DNA from: an uncultured Lachnoclostridium sp.
GTDB taxonomy: Bacteria; Bacillota; Clostridia; Lachnospirales; Lachnospiraceae
NCBI GenBank assembly: GCA_946415315.1
Contig: CAMKRZ010000003.1
Coordinates: forward strand, 62,001-126,000
DNA: 64,000 nucleotides
Reading direction: 5' to 3'
In this document: positions 11,567 through 20,799 of the stretch, piece after piece
How positions within the stretch are numbered: position 1 is the first letter of the stretch
Layout of the letters: each line of letters begins with the position of its first letter
The notes under the pieces: generated by a model
The model's database searches: none
Seen by the model: only the letters and a program-made list of their open reading frames with translations
What the model was told of the DNA's origin: nothing
Program-made: the position numbers and the translations under genes

Positions 11567-13417
11567 TTACTCTTTTGCCTTCCGGACATCCTCCGCGAGC
11601 TGGTTTTTCAGCTCCTCCAGCGAGCCGAACTTCACCTGCCCGCGCATTCGTTCTGAAAATGCAACCCGTATCGGTTCCCCGTACAGATCGTCCGCGAAAT
11701 CAAGTATGTGCGTCTCGATCGTAACGGTGCGCTCCGCTTCGTCCGCAACAGTCGGATTGTCCCCGACATTGGTGACTGACCGGTAGGTGTTCCCACGCAC
11801 GGTCGTCTCCGTGCGGTACACGCCGAACGGCGGGAACAGTTTGTCGCACGACGGAAGAAGATTTACGGTCGGGAAGCCGATGGTGCGTCCGATCTGCCGT
11901 CCCTTCGCGACCGTTCCGTCGATAAAATACGGCCCACCGAGCAGTTTCGCCGCCTCGCCCATGTTTCCTTCGGTGATCAGACTGCGGATCCTTGAGCTCG
12001 AAACCGGCTCATTTTCCGAATACACCATCGGGCAGATGCTGCATGTCACACCGCACTGTTCCGCGATCCTCTTCATCGCGCCTGCATCTCCACTGCGGTC
12101 ATGCCCGAAGCGGAAATCCTCGCCCACGACGATCCGCGTCGCGTGATACTGTCCGATCAGAACGTCCCTCACAAATGCTTCCGGCGTCATCCTGCGGTTT
12201 TCCGCGTTGAGCGGCCATGTCTCATACCGTTCAACGCCGAGCGAAGCCGCTAAAATGCGGCTCTCCTTCTCCGTGAAAATGCTGTGTCCGTCCGTGTGTG
12301 ACACCGACAAAAGCATACACGGCAACCCGCTTTCGCGCATCGTTTCGATCAGTCTGCGGTGCCCGAGGTGAAGTCCGTCGAACTTGCCGACGCTGAGACA
12401 AACCGGGGATACTCCGCTCGCCTCTGCGCGGCTCTCGACCCGTTCCGTCAGCTTCCGCACATAGTTTTTCTCGTTGTCCACCTCATGGTACATCTGAAGC
12501 GGCCGATACCTCTTTCCGCGCTTCTCGTAAACCGCGTAAAACTCACCCTCGGCATACACCCGGATGCACCTTGCCTCGTCGCTTCCGAGGAGGTTTTCGT
12601 AGACGGCCCGGAATCGTTCCGGCAACGGTTCCTCGCAGGGTGTGAGCCATTCCGGCTCCAGGAAATTCCCGTTCCGGATGCTCTTGAGCTGATCCGCATC
12701 CAGCTCGTACGGCTTACAGCCGAGGTACAACGCATCGATCGGAATGACCGCCTCCGACAGCCGTCCCGCGTCGCGCAGACGGCGAAGATCGTCGATGGTG
12801 TAACTGTTTTCCACAGTGAATTTTCCGGTGGCGGTGCGCACTAAAGATGTCATGCAGGAACCACAGCCAAGGCGTTCTCCGAGGTCGTTACAGATCGTCC
12901 GGATGTACGTTCCCTTCTGGCACAAAATGCGGATCTCGTACTCCCCTGCCTCCGCATCGTATGACAACAGTTCCGCCTCATAGACGCGTACGGTTTTCTT
13001 CGACCGCTCGATCGTGATGCCTTTTCTGGCAAGGTCCACAAGTTTGACGCCGTCGATCTTTCGCGCGGAATACATCGGCGTGAGCTGTTCGATCTCCCCG
13101 ACAAATCCGGCGAGTGCTTCCCGAAGCTGTTCTTCGCTCACCGAAAAATCGCTCTCCCTCAGCACCGTTCCGTGGATATCCTGCGTGTCGGTTGTGATAC
13201 CGAGACGCCCGTGCGCAATATATTCTTTTCGCTGAGCCATCAGATAATCGCACACCTTCGTCGCAAATCCGAGGCACACCGGCAACACCCCTTCCGCCTC
13301 GGGATCGAGCGTTCCCGTATGCCCGAGTTTCTTCATGCCGAGCACACCGCGAAGAACCGCGATCACGTCGAAAGAGGAATATCCCCGTTCCTTGTTGACA
13401 ACGATAATCCCGTTCAT
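11567..13417 (-). CDS. truB-ribF: Fused tRNA pseudouridine-55 synthase and FAD synthetase/riboflavin kinase
   Basis: One 616-residue protein joins two enzymes that are normally neighbouring genes. Residues 1 to about 300 are TruB (catalytic Asp38 in [16 protein letters not shown]), which makes pseudouridine 55 in tRNA. Residues about 337-616 are RibF, with the FDGLHLGH nucleotidyltransferase motif (350-353) and the riboflavin kinase domain ([11 protein letters not shown]). Both halves look complete. The ATG at 13417 was chosen because GGAG lies 6 nt before it. No stop or frameshift separates the parts. It follows nrnA in the rimP-infB transcription unit after a 235-nt gap. Confidence 0.93.
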   Translation of the reverse strand: MNGIIVVNKERGYSSFDVIAVLRGVLGMKKLGHTGTLDPEAEGVLPVCLGFATKVCDYLMAQRKEYIAHGRLGITTDTQDIHGTVLRESDFSVSEEQLREALAGFVGEIEQLTPMYSARKIDGVKLVDLARKGITIERSKKTVRVYEAELLSYDAEAGEYEIRILCQKGTYIRTICNDLGERLGCGSCMTSLVRTATGKFTVENSYTIDDLRRLRDAGRLSEAVIPIDALYLGCKPYELDADQLKSIRNGNFLEPEWLTPCEEPLPERFRAVYENLLGSDEARCIRVYAEGEFYAVYEKRGKRYRPLQMYHEVDNEKNYVRKLTERVESRAEASGVSPVCLSVGKFDGLHLGHRRLIETMRESGLPCMLLSVSHTDGHSIFTEKESRILAASLGVERYETWPLNAENRRMTPEAFVRDVLIGQYHATRIVVGEDFRFGHDRSGDAGAMKRIAEQCGVTCSICPMVYSENEPVSSSRIRSLITEGNMGEAAKLLGGPYFIDGTVAKGRQIGRTIGFPTVNLLPSCDKLFPPFGVYRTETTVRGNTYRSVTNVGDNPTVADEAERTVTIETHILDFADDLYGEPIRVAFSERMRGQVKFGSLEELKNQLAEDVRKAKE

Positions 13418-13494
13418 TTTCATCTCCGAAATCATCCGTATTGGTACCGTGAACATCCGTTTTTTCAGCTCTTCGGATGCTCACATAGTCAAAC

Positions 13495-13516
13495 ACCCCG
13501 CGGCAAGCCACGGGGT
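13495..13516 (-). terminator. Hairpin after nrnA, possible terminator
   Basis: ACCCCGTGG pairs with CCGCGGGGT (one G-U) around a 4-nt loop on the minus strand, followed by GUUUGAC. The weak U-run suggests partial termination before truB-ribF. Confidence 0.5.
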
Positions 13517-13581
13517 ATCTTTGTTCTGAATCACTACACAAAAAGCGCAGCGGAAAATACCTGCATTGCTTCATCACCTCA

Positions 13582-13666
13582 GCAATCTGCCTGCAGTTGC
13601 TTTCCTGTCACGGCAATCTGCTTACAGTTGCTTCCGTGTCTCCGCAATCCGCTTACAACTGCTCTT
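13582..13666 (-). repeat. Tandem 31-bp repeats overlapping the 3' end of nrnA
   Basis: Copies begin at 13582, 13613 and 13644; the first two match at 25 of 31 positions and the third is more diverged. The copy at 13644 contains the last codons and stop of nrnA, and the others repeat that tail downstream of the stop. A partial further copy may precede 13582. There are no spacers, so this is not a CRISPR array. Confidence 0.75.
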
Positions 13667-14633
13667 TCACCATCTCCGCGATTTTCCGGATGGCATCGTA
13701 GATATCCCCGACGATCGTGCATCCGGCGGCAAAAATATGTCCGCCTCCGCCGAAGGATGCGCAGATTGACGCCACGTTGACCTTCTCGATCGCGCGCATG
13801 CTGATCTTGTAGGTATCCACGTCATCCTGGCGCGCAAACAGAGCAACTTCGATCCCCTTTGTCAGGCGAAGCTGGTCAACCAGACCTTCCGTATCCTTCG
13901 TGGTCGCTCCGAACCGTGCAAGGTCATCGAGCGCTACGACGGAGAAGATCATTTTCCCGTCAAGAAGAAGTTCCGAGCGCGCCACCGCATCACCGATCAC
14001 GCGGTTCTGCGCGTAAGTTCTGCGATAGAACGAATCATCGATCAGCTGCTGTGCGTTCACGCCTTTTGTGAGCATATGTCCCGCGATCTGCATCGTGTGC
14101 TCGGAGCACGCAGGGAAACGGAACACTCCCGTATCGTGAAGGATTCCCATGTACAAAAATGTAGCAGCAACGGTATCGATCTTCTCATCCTCGAGCAGAT
14201 CGTACAACACTTCGCACGTGGAACTCGCGTCCGGCAGGATCACTCCGTACTCCGTAAAATGCGTGTTCGTCATGTGATGGTCTACCACAAACACCTTCGC
14301 CGCTTCGCTCACCATCTCACCGGCGGGCGCAAACCGCTCAGCGCTGCTGCAGTCGAGAATGACAAACAGCTCATACGGTGTCGCGGGCTTCGTAAAGGAG
14401 GAGTCGATCTCATCGATCCCTTCCGCTACGCGAAGGTTGTCGGACGGTTCCTCAAGGTACACACGAACCGTCTTCTCCGGATATGCGACGCGGATATAAC
14501 GGTACAACGCCATGCAGGAACCCACGCAGTCGCCGTCGGGACGGATATGGCCTGTAATCCCGACGGTTGACGCCTCTTCGATTGCATTCAGTAACTCTCT
14601 GTTCATTTGCGGTTCACTCAAAATAATATTCAT
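13653..14633 (-). CDS. nrnA: DHH-family nanoRNase / pAp phosphatase (NrnA type)
   Basis: Degrades 2-5 nt RNAs and dephosphorylates pAp. 326 residues with HIRPDGDCVGSCMAL, the VDHH motif, and the C-terminal DHHA1 motif GGGGHIFAAGC: the complete family layout. Its ATG overlaps the rbfA stop (ATGA), so the two are translationally coupled. This position after rbfA is usual in Firmicutes. The 3' end is duplicated in a short tandem repeat. Confidence 0.93.
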   Translation of the reverse strand: MNIILSEPQMNRELLNAIEEASTVGITGHIRPDGDCVGSCMALYRYIRVAYPEKTVRVYLEEPSDNLRVAEGIDEIDSSFTKPATPYELFVILDCSSAERFAPAGEMVSEAAKVFVVDHHMTNTHFTEYGVILPDASSTCEVLYDLLEDEKIDTVAATFLYMGILHDTGVFRFPACSEHTMQIAGHMLTKGVNAQQLIDDSFYRRTYAQNRVIGDAVARSELLLDGKMIFSVVALDDLARFGATTKDTEGLVDQLRLTKGIEVALFARQDDVDTYKISMRAIEKVNVASICASFGGGGHIFAAGCTIVGDIYDAIRKIAEMVKEQL

Positions 14634-15064
14634 TCTTTCTCAGAATCCTCTGACTCCTCGAAATCTTCGGATTCATCAACCTCTTCAGAGTCCTCCGAAT
14701 CGCCGTCTTTCTCGTCCTTATGAAGCGAATCGATCATCGCATCGATCTTCATGGCATAATCGAGGGAGTCGTCCAGGACAAAGAACAACTGCGGCGTCAG
14801 GCGCATATTGAGGTTTTTGGCAAGCATCGAGCGAAGATACGGAGCCGCATTTTTCAGGCCCTCCATCGTATTCTTCTTCGCTTCCGCGTCACCGTAAACG
14901 CTCACATACACCTTCGCGGTCTTCAGGTCCGGAGCTACCGTAGTGTCCGTCACGGTCGTGAGAGGCGCGATCCGCGGATCCTTGACCCCGTCGAGGATCA
15001 GACGGCTCAGCTCTCTGCGAACCTCCTGGCTGACAATTCTGTTTTTCGTACTGTTTTTTCTCAT
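14630..15064 (-). CDS. rbfA: Ribosome-binding factor A
   Basis: 30S maturation and cold-shock factor. 144 residues: a KH-like core ([19 protein letters not shown] to about residue 110) and an added strongly acidic tail of about 30 residues rich in Asp, Glu and Ser, not needed for the fold. Its ATG shares one base with the infB stop codon and its stop overlaps nrnA, so the three are tightly coupled. Confidence 0.95.
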   Translation of the reverse strand: MRKNSTKNRIVSQEVRRELSRLILDGVKDPRIAPLTTVTDTTVAPDLKTAKVYVSVYGDAEAKKNTMEGLKNAAPYLRSMLAKNLNMRLTPQLFFVLDDSLDYAMKIDAMIDSLHKDEKDGDSEDSEEVDESEDFEESEDSEKE

Positions 15065-18000
15065 TAGTTTCTGGCCACCTGCTGCATCACGTAGAGCTCT
15101 ACCTGATCGCCCTCCGCGATGTCATTGAATTTCTCAAACAAAATACCGCACTCGTAGCCGGCAGCGACTTCCTTCGCGTCGTCCTTCATACGCTTGAGCG
15201 ATGCCAGATTTCCGTCGAAGATCTGCGTACCGCCGCGAGTGATGCGGGCCTTGCATCCGCGCTGAGCCTTGCCGTCGAGGATATAGGAACCGGCGATCGA
15301 ACCGAGACCGCTCGCCTTGAAGATCATACGGATCTCCGCATGACCGATGACTACTTCCTCGTAAACCGGATCCAGCATGCCCTTCATGGCTGCCTCGATA
15401 TCGTCGATCGCGTTGTAAATGACGGAGTACAGGCGTACATCAACCTTCTCACGCTCCGCCGTCTCCTTCGCGGTGTTATCCGGCTTGACGTTGAAACCGA
15501 TGATGATCGCGTTCGAAGCGCTCGCAAGGGTGACGTCGGACTCGTTGATGTTACCGACACCGCCGTGGATGCAGTGAACTGCGATCTCCTCGTTGGAAAG
15601 CTTGAGAAGCGACTGCTTGACAGCTTCCACGGAACCGGCAACGTCCGCCTTGACGATGATATTCAGATCCTTCATCTCACCGGCCGCAACCGCATCATGC
15701 AGACTCTCGAGCGAAAGCTTCTGCTTGGTCTCTGCAATGAGCTTCTCCTTGGACTGCGCGATATGCGCATCGGAGATGTTCTTGGCTTCTTTTTCATTTT
15801 CCGTGACGATCATGAGGTCGCCGGCGTTCGGAACGCTGTTCAGACCGAGGATCTCCACGGGAGTGGAAGGCGTAGCTTCCGTGACCTTCTGCCCCTGATC
15901 GTTGATCATGGCACGGATCTTACCGTAGGAAGCACCGATGGAAACCGTCTCGCCCACGTGGAGCGTACCCTTCTGAACAAGCACCGTAGCCACGGGACCA
16001 CGGCCCTTGTCGAGCTTGGCCTCAATGACGAGACCGCGCGCACGACGGTTCGGGTTAGCCTGCAGTTCGAGCACATCCGCCGAGAGCAGGATCATTTCAA
16101 GAAGGTTCTCAATGCCCTCGCCGGTCTTCGCGGAAACACGGCAGGTGACGATATCACCGCCCCATTCCTCGGAAACAAGTCCCTGCTCGGAGAGCTCGGT
16201 GAGCACACGGTCGGGATTGGCTCCTTCCTTGTCCATCTTGTTGATCGCCACAACGATGGCAACACCGGCTGCCTTCGCATGGTTGATCGCCTCGATCGTC
16301 TGCGGCATAACACCGTCGTCAGCCGCCACGACAAGCACGGCGATATCGGTTGCCATGGCACCGCGGAGTCTCATCGCGGTAAATGCCTCATGGCCGGGTG
16401 TATCGAGGAACGTGATCTTGCGGCCGTTCTTCTCGACCATATACGCACCGATGTGCTGCGTGATGCCGCCTGCCTCCTTGGCTGCGACATGCGCGGAACG
16501 GATCGCATCGAGAATGGAAGTCTTACCGTGGTCAACGTGACCCATGACACAGACAACCGGCGGACGCTTCTCAAGGGTTTCCTCGGCATCCTCGGTGTCT
16601 CTGGTCAGCACCTCGACCATATCAACGACTTCTTCCTTCTCAACAATATAGTTGTAATCAAGAGCAATCTCCTCGGCCTCCTCAAACGAGATTTCCGAGT
16701 TGATGTTGTACAGTTTGCCTGCAAGGAACAGCTTCTTGATGATCGCAGAAGCGTTCTGCTTCATCTTGTCCGCAAGCTCCTTTATGGTGATCACCTCGGG
16801 GATCGTGATGTTCTTGATCTCATTCGGATCTTCCTCACGCTTCGGCTCTACCTTCGGCATGATAAATGCGCCCTTGCGGTTCGCATCCTTCTTCGTGGTC
16901 TGGCCTTTCTTGCCGGTCTTCTTTCCATCGTCAAAATCGCGGTTGTTGCGGTTTTTGTCGCGGTCACGGTTCTGGTATGCAGCCGCGTTCTTGCCGCGGT
17001 TGATCTCGCTTGCGAAATCCGATTTGATGGAGCTTCCCTGTCCGCTGCGGTTGTCATTTCTGCGCTGCTGGAACGGTTTGCGATCGCCGGAATCCTTATC
17101 CTTGTCAAATCCACCGCCGCCGAAGCCGCCCTGGGAGTAGCCTCTTCCCGCGCCTGCACCTGCTCCTGCCGGTCTGCGGTTAGCGCCCTGACCGTCGCGG
17201 TTATACGGAGTTCTCGTTCCGTCTGCCGGTCTGCGGTCGCCGTAACCCGTGCCGGGACGTCCCGCACGATCACCGTAACTGCCCTGTCCTGCTCCGGCCG
17301 GTCTGCGGTATCCGCCCTGACCCTGACCGTCGCGATTGTACGTTGTTCTTGTTCCGTCGGAAGGTCTGCGGTCGCCGTAACCGGTTCCCTGTCCTTCTCT
17401 CGGGCGACGGGGACCTGCCCCCGCCTGGGACGCGTCTCTGCGCGTATCCGGGCGACGATCGTCCGAAGTGCGCACGGGTTCTCTGCGTACCGGGGCCGAC
17501 GTCTGCGCCGGTGTAGCCGGCTGCACAGGCGCTGCCTGCTGAACAGGAGCTGCCGTCTGCGCAGGCGCAGCCGCCGTATCGGCAGACTCCGTCTCCGCAT
17601 TCGCAGAAGGCTTCACAGTTTCTTTCTCCGGTGCGGTCTGAGCCGTCTCTGCCGGCTTCTCCGCGACGACCGGTGTTTCGGCAGCGGGAGTTTTCACCGC
17701 AGCCGTTCCGTTGTCCGCCGCATTTTCCCGGGTCGGACGCTTCATACGGCGACCTTCCTCGTTAAAGATCGGTCCGTCATACAGAACCAGATCGCCGTTC
17801 TGATCTTTGCGATAGAATTCATTTCCCTTGCGGACAATCGGATTCTTATCGGCATCAAAAAGAGACTTCTTCGGCTCCAGTCTGTTGTGATTCTCATCGT
17901 ACAGGGGACCGTTATACGCGGTATAATTGCCTCCCTTGTCGATGCTGTAGATTACGCCGTCCTTCTTGACAACGCGGTTTCCCTTGTCATCATAGCGGCC

Positions 18001-18210
18001 GCGGGCGCGCTTTTCCTCTTCCTTGCGCTCCGCGGGACGACGCTTTTTCTTCCCGTAGAGTGTTATCGCAATTTTCACCTCCGGGTCCTCGTCGTCGACG
18101 TAACTTCCGGCGCTGCGAACATCACATCCGCGTTCGCGCAGGTAGGTCATCATCTCCTTGTAGGACGCTTCGATTTCCTTGCACAGATCTCCGAGTTTGA
18201 TACTTGCCAT
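15064..18210 (-). CDS. infB: Translation initiation factor IF-2, long form with unusual N-terminus
   Basis: GTPase that brings initiator tRNA to the ribosome. At 1048 residues it is longer than most Firmicute IF-2. Residues 1 to about 165 hold the IF2_N-like start and a charged segment with repeated [13 protein letters not shown] / [17 protein letters not shown] units; 165 to about 455 is disordered (Ala/Thr/Pro, then Gly/Arg/Asp repeats). A second IF2_N ([14 protein letters not shown]) follows, then the G domain with GHVDHGKT at 556-563, and domains II-IV to the end. Ribosome site GGAGG precedes ATG. Confidence 0.96.
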   Translation of the reverse strand: MASIKLGDLCKEIEASYKEMMTYLRERGCDVRSAGSYVDDEDPEVKIAITLYGKKKRRPAERKEEEKRARGRYDDKGNRVVKKDGVIYSIDKGGNYTAYNGPLYDENHNRLEPKKSLFDADKNPIVRKGNEFYRKDQNGDLVLYDGPIFNEEGRRMKRPTRENAADNGTAAVKTPAAETPVVAEKPAETAQTAPEKETVKPSANAETESADTAAAPAQTAAPVQQAAPVQPATPAQTSAPVRREPVRTSDDRRPDTRRDASQAGAGPRRPREGQGTGYGDRRPSDGTRTTYNRDGQGQGGYRRPAGAGQGSYGDRAGRPGTGYGDRRPADGTRTPYNRDGQGANRRPAGAGAGAGRGYSQGGFGGGGFDKDKDSGDRKPFQQRRNDNRSGQGSSIKSDFASEINRGKNAAAYQNRDRDKNRNNRDFDDGKKTGKKGQTTKKDANRKGAFIMPKVEPKREEDPNEIKNITIPEVITIKELADKMKQNASAIIKKLFLAGKLYNINSEISFEEAEEIALDYNYIVEKEEVVDMVEVLTRDTEDAEETLEKRPPVVCVMGHVDHGKTSILDAIRSAHVAAKEAGGITQHIGAYMVEKNGRKITFLDTPGHEAFTAMRLRGAMATDIAVLVVAADDGVMPQTIEAINHAKAAGVAIVVAINKMDKEGANPDRVLTELSEQGLVSEEWGGDIVTCRVSAKTGEGIENLLEMILLSADVLELQANPNRRARGLVIEAKLDKGRGPVATVLVQKGTLHVGETVSIGASYGKIRAMINDQGQKVTEATPSTPVEILGLNSVPNAGDLMIVTENEKEAKNISDAHIAQSKEKLIAETKQKLSLESLHDAVAAGEMKDLNIIVKADVAGSVEAVKQSLLKLSNEEIAVHCIHGGVGNINESDVTLASASNAIIIGFNVKPDNTAKETAEREKVDVRLYSVIYNAIDDIEAAMKGMLDPVYEEVVIGHAEIRMIFKASGLGSIAGSYILDGKAQRGCKARITRGGTQIFDGNLASLKRMKDDAKEVAAGYECGILFEKFNDIAEGDQVELYVMQQVARN
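17161..17385 (-). repeat. Internal repeat in the disordered part of IF-2
   Basis: Two copies (about 17161-17250 and 17287-17385) encode GYGDRRP(A/S)DGTRT(P/T)YNRDGQG followed by RRPAGAG. The DNA copies are similar but not identical. They form an RGG-like Arg/Gly-rich stretch that could bind RNA. Confidence 0.7.
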
Positions 18211-18216
18211 TTACGT

Positions 18217-18537
18217 TCATTCCTCCGATTGGTTTTCCGTCACATACTGTGAGCGAATCTTAGCCGCAAATCCCTCATCGAGAAGGGCAACGCACGACCG
18301 TTCGCTCTGTCCGATCGCGTGTCCGAGTGTTTCCTTCGTGCCGTATGTCAGCACGGGAACCTTATAGTAGTACGTTATTTTCTCCAGTCCGTCGCGTGTG
18401 TTCGCAGAGGCATCCTCCGCGATGATCACAAGCTTCGCTGTCCGTTTGGACACTGCCTGTTCCACCAGGAAGTTTCCCGATGCGATCGCGCGTGCCTTCT
18501 GCGCGATTCCCAAAAGCGCCAGTATTCTGTCACGCAT
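18217..18537 (-). CDS. L7Ae-family RNA-binding protein (YlxQ type)
   Basis: 106 residues, the size and pattern of the L7Ae/L30e/S12e group that binds kink-turn RNA. ATG at 18537 is preferred because AAGGAG lies 8 nt upstream; it overlaps the end of the preceding rnpM by 8 nt. The place between rnpM (ylxR) and infB is the standard one for YlxQ. Its exact role is not settled in the literature; probable RNA or ribosome contact. Confidence 0.88.
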   Translation of the reverse strand: MRDRILALLGIAQKARAIASGNFLVEQAVSKRTAKLVIIAEDASANTRDGLEKITYYYKVPVLTYGTKETLGHAIGQSERSCVALLDEGFAAKIRSQYVTENQSEE

Positions 18538-18799
18538 CGGCAATCTCCTTCCGCAGACGTTCGTAAATCTCCGCGTGGATCGTCACGGACAGCGAGCGCT
18601 CGATCGCATGCGAGCGTTCCGCGAGACGCAGACATTCTTCGCTTCGGCAAATGTAAGCGCCTCTCCCGTTCTTCTTCCCCGTCAGATCCATCTCGATCGT
18701 GTCATCCGGCGTATGGATCACGCGGATGAGTTCCTTCTTCGGCTTCATTTCGCCGCATCCGCTGCATCTGCGCAGCGGGATTTTCCGGGTGACTGCCAT
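18530..18799 (-). CDS. rnpM: YlxR/RnpM, RNase P modulator
   Basis: 89 residues with the family marks: RRCSGCGEMKPKKELIRV and the GRGAYICR segment. The YlxR family has been renamed RnpM because it modulates RNase P activity in Bacillus. It lies between nusA and the L7Ae-type gene as usual. The two cysteines of CSGC and the Cys pair in YICRSEEC are present. Confidence 0.92.
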   Translation of the reverse strand: MAVTRKIPLRRCSGCGEMKPKKELIRVIHTPDDTIEMDLTGKKNGRGAYICRSEECLRLAERSHAIERSLSVTIHAEIYERLRKEIADA

Positions 18800-18821
18800 A
18801 AACCGCTCCTCTCCGTGCGAA

Positions 18822-19916
18822 TTACTCCAGACCTTCCGCCTGGGACTCGCTCTTGATGTCGATCTTGTAACCGGTCAGACGCGCCGCAAGACGTGCATTC
18901 TGACCCTTGCTGCCGATTGCAAGCGTAAGCTGATCATCCGGAACGATGACATTGGCCAGACGCTCCTCCTCGATGACGCTAACGGAAGTAACCTCCGCCG
19001 GCGACAACGCATTCGCGATCAGCTGCTCAGGATCGTCGCTCCAGTTGATGATGTCGATCTTCTCGCCGTTGAGCTCATCGACAACCGCGTTGACACGGCT
19101 TCCGTTCACGCCGACGCAGGCACCCACCGGATCCACCTTGGGATCGTTGGAGGACACCGCCATCTTCGTACGCTTGCCTGCCTCGCGGGAAAGCGCACGG
19201 ATCTCAACCGTGCCGTCCGCAACCTCGGCAACCTCATTTTCGAAAAATCTCTTCACAAGCTCAGGATGCGTGCGGGACACGATCACGCGCGGTCCCTTCG
19301 TCGTATCCTTCACTTCCACGACATACACTTTGACGCGGTCGCCGGTGCGGAACAGCTCGCCCGGGATCTGCTCCGTCTCGATCAGGGTCGCGTCGATCTT
19401 GCCGAGGCTGATGATGACATCCTTGCGGGACGTCTTCTGCACGATACCGGTGACTACTTCCTTCTCCTTGCCGCTGTACTGTCCGTACAGTACCTTGCGC
19501 TCTTCCTCGCGAAGCTTCTGCACGATCACCTGCTTAGCCTTGCCGGCCGCGATACGTCCGAAGCCCTTGGTCGCTACTTCCTCGCTGAGAACATCGCCGA
19601 TCTGGATCTCGCGGAGCGGAAATTTTGCCTGAGCCTGCTCAAGCGTAAGCTGGGACGTCTCGTCCAGCACCTCATCGACAACCGTAAAATCACGGTAGAC
19701 ATCATACGCACCGGTCTCCGGATCAATGTGTACGCGAATGTTTTCATTCTTGTCAAACTGCTCCTTGCATGCCTGCAGAAGAGAATCCTCCACGGCCTTG
19801 AGTAGCACTTCCTTGCTGATGTCACGCTCCTTCTCAATCATGTCGATCGCGGTGATCAGTTCCTTAAAGTCCTCTTTCTTCAGCTCCTCAGCGGACTTCT
19901 TCACGACCTTTTTCAT
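18822..19916 (-). CDS. nusA: Transcription termination/antitermination factor NusA
   Basis: RNA polymerase elongation factor. 364 residues: N-terminal polymerase-binding domain (to about 125), S1 domain (about 135-200), KH1 and KH2 (PVGACVGVNGSRV; LAIGSKGQNARLAA). No C-terminal acidic repeats, which is normal for Firmicutes. AAGGAGG precedes the ATG. Second gene of the rimP operon. Confidence 0.97.
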   Translation of the reverse strand: MKKVVKKSAEELKKEDFKELITAIDMIEKERDISKEVLLKAVEDSLLQACKEQFDKNENIRVHIDPETGAYDVYRDFTVVDEVLDETSQLTLEQAQAKFPLREIQIGDVLSEEVATKGFGRIAAGKAKQVIVQKLREEERKVLYGQYSGKEKEVVTGIVQKTSRKDVIISLGKIDATLIETEQIPGELFRTGDRVKVYVVEVKDTTKGPRVIVSRTHPELVKRFFENEVAEVADGTVEIRALSREAGKRTKMAVSSNDPKVDPVGACVGVNGSRVNAVVDELNGEKIDIINWSDDPEQLIANALSPAEVTSVSVIEEERLANVIVPDDQLTLAIGSKGQNARLAARLTGYKIDIKSESQAEGLE

Positions 19917-19970
19917 ACTGTACCTCCTTAAAACGTTTCAATAATATTCCGAAAAATGTTGTTTTTTTCT

Positions 19971-20435
19971 TTACTCGACGAACGACTGCCGGATCAGGCT
20001 GATGTTCTTTCGCTCGATCTCCTGCTCGACACCGTCCTCCGCGACCGTCACGGTCGTATCGGTGTACGCGACCAGATCGGCCGTGAACTCCTTGCGACCT
20101 CCGACCGCTCGGAACAGGCGGATATCCACAGGCTTTCCGATGTTGCGCTCGAAATCCTTCGGCTTGCGAAGCGGTCTCGTTAGCCCCGGAGAACTGACCT
20201 CCAGCACGTAGGCATCGTCGATGAAATCCTCCTCGTCCAGCCGGTCACTCAACGCCCGCGACACAACCTCGCAGTCATCGATCGTGATCCCGCCGGGCTT
20301 GTCGATGAACGCGCGAAGGTACCATGTCCCGGCCTCCTTCACGTACTCGACATCCACCAGCTCGAAGCCGTGTTCCTCAAGGATCGGCGTCACAAGCGCC
20401 GTCGTTTTGTCCTCATATTGTTTTGCCGTCGCCAT
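19971..20435 (-). CDS. rimP: Ribosome maturation factor RimP
   Basis: 154 residues, 30S assembly factor. Typical ILEEHGFELVDVEYVKE, LRAFIDKPGGITIDDCE and VSSPGLTRPL segments. First gene of the large translation/transcription unit that runs to truB-ribF. A consensus-like promoter and a leader hairpin lie upstream. Confidence 0.96.
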   Translation of the reverse strand: MATAKQYEDKTTALVTPILEEHGFELVDVEYVKEAGTWYLRAFIDKPGGITIDDCEVVSRALSDRLDEEDFIDDAYVLEVSSPGLTRPLRKPKDFERNIGKPVDIRLFRAVGGRKEFTADLVAYTDTTVTVAEDGVEQEIERKNISLIRQSFVE

Positions 20436-20472
20436 ACTTCCTCCGACTGCACATTACCCTCTTATACGCAGT

Positions 20473-20503
20473 TTGAGAGTGGGCCGTTGCGACCCACTCT
20501 CAA
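20473..20503 (-). other. Leader hairpin of the rimP operon
   Basis: A perfect 11-bp stem (TTGAGAGTGGG with CCCACTCTCAA) and 9-nt loop sits between the predicted start near 20520 and the rimP ATG. No U-run follows, so it is not a plain terminator; it may protect the transcript or be a regulatory target. Confidence 0.6.
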
Positions 20504-20526
20504 GCTAAACTACAAGTTACACACGA

Positions 20527-20555
20527 AGTATATAACCCTTTTCCCGAAAAATCAA
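20527..20555 (-). promoter_or_regulatory. Sigma-A type promoter of the rimP-nusA-infB operon
   Basis: Minus strand TTGATT (20555-20550), 17-nt spacer, TATACT (20532-20527). Predicted start near 20520. Confidence 0.7.
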
Positions 20556-20636
20556 GCATTTTCCGAAAAAGTTTATCGGAAGTTTCCCGGACATTCATGC
20601 AAACACGAAAAATGCCGTCCGGCCTTCCGTAAAGTC

Positions 20637-20786
20637 TCAGATCTCCTGCGATGCCTCTGCCTCCGCAGCGCGCTTCGCATCCTTGCGGCTGCGCACCGCC
20701 TTGCCGGCAAGCACGCCGCAGATCGCGACAATGATGTACAGGATAAACAGTCCGAACTCCCGTAAGAATTCCGTCAAAACACCCAT
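20637..20786 (-). CDS. Small single-pass membrane protein
   Basis: 49 residues from the ATG at 20786 with GGAGG upstream. One hydrophobic segment (FGLFILYIIVAICGVLAG) followed by a basic then acidic tail. It follows hisIE by 13 nt and is probably the last gene of the his transcript. No function can be assigned; small proteins of this shape are common in Lachnospiraceae. Confidence 0.7.
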   Translation of the reverse strand: MGVLTEFLREFGLFILYIIVAICGVLAGKAVRSRKDAKRAAEAEASQEI

Positions 20787-20799
20787 GTTACGCCTCCAG

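Noticed and set aside
13582..13674. Possible CRISPR-like array
   Set aside because: The 31-bp units are directly adjacent without spacers and overlap the end of a gene.
15340..18252. Very long open frame on the plus strand opposite infB
   Set aside because: Composition mirrors the infB codons (Arg, Leu, Val, His rich), no domain is visible, and infB itself is certain.
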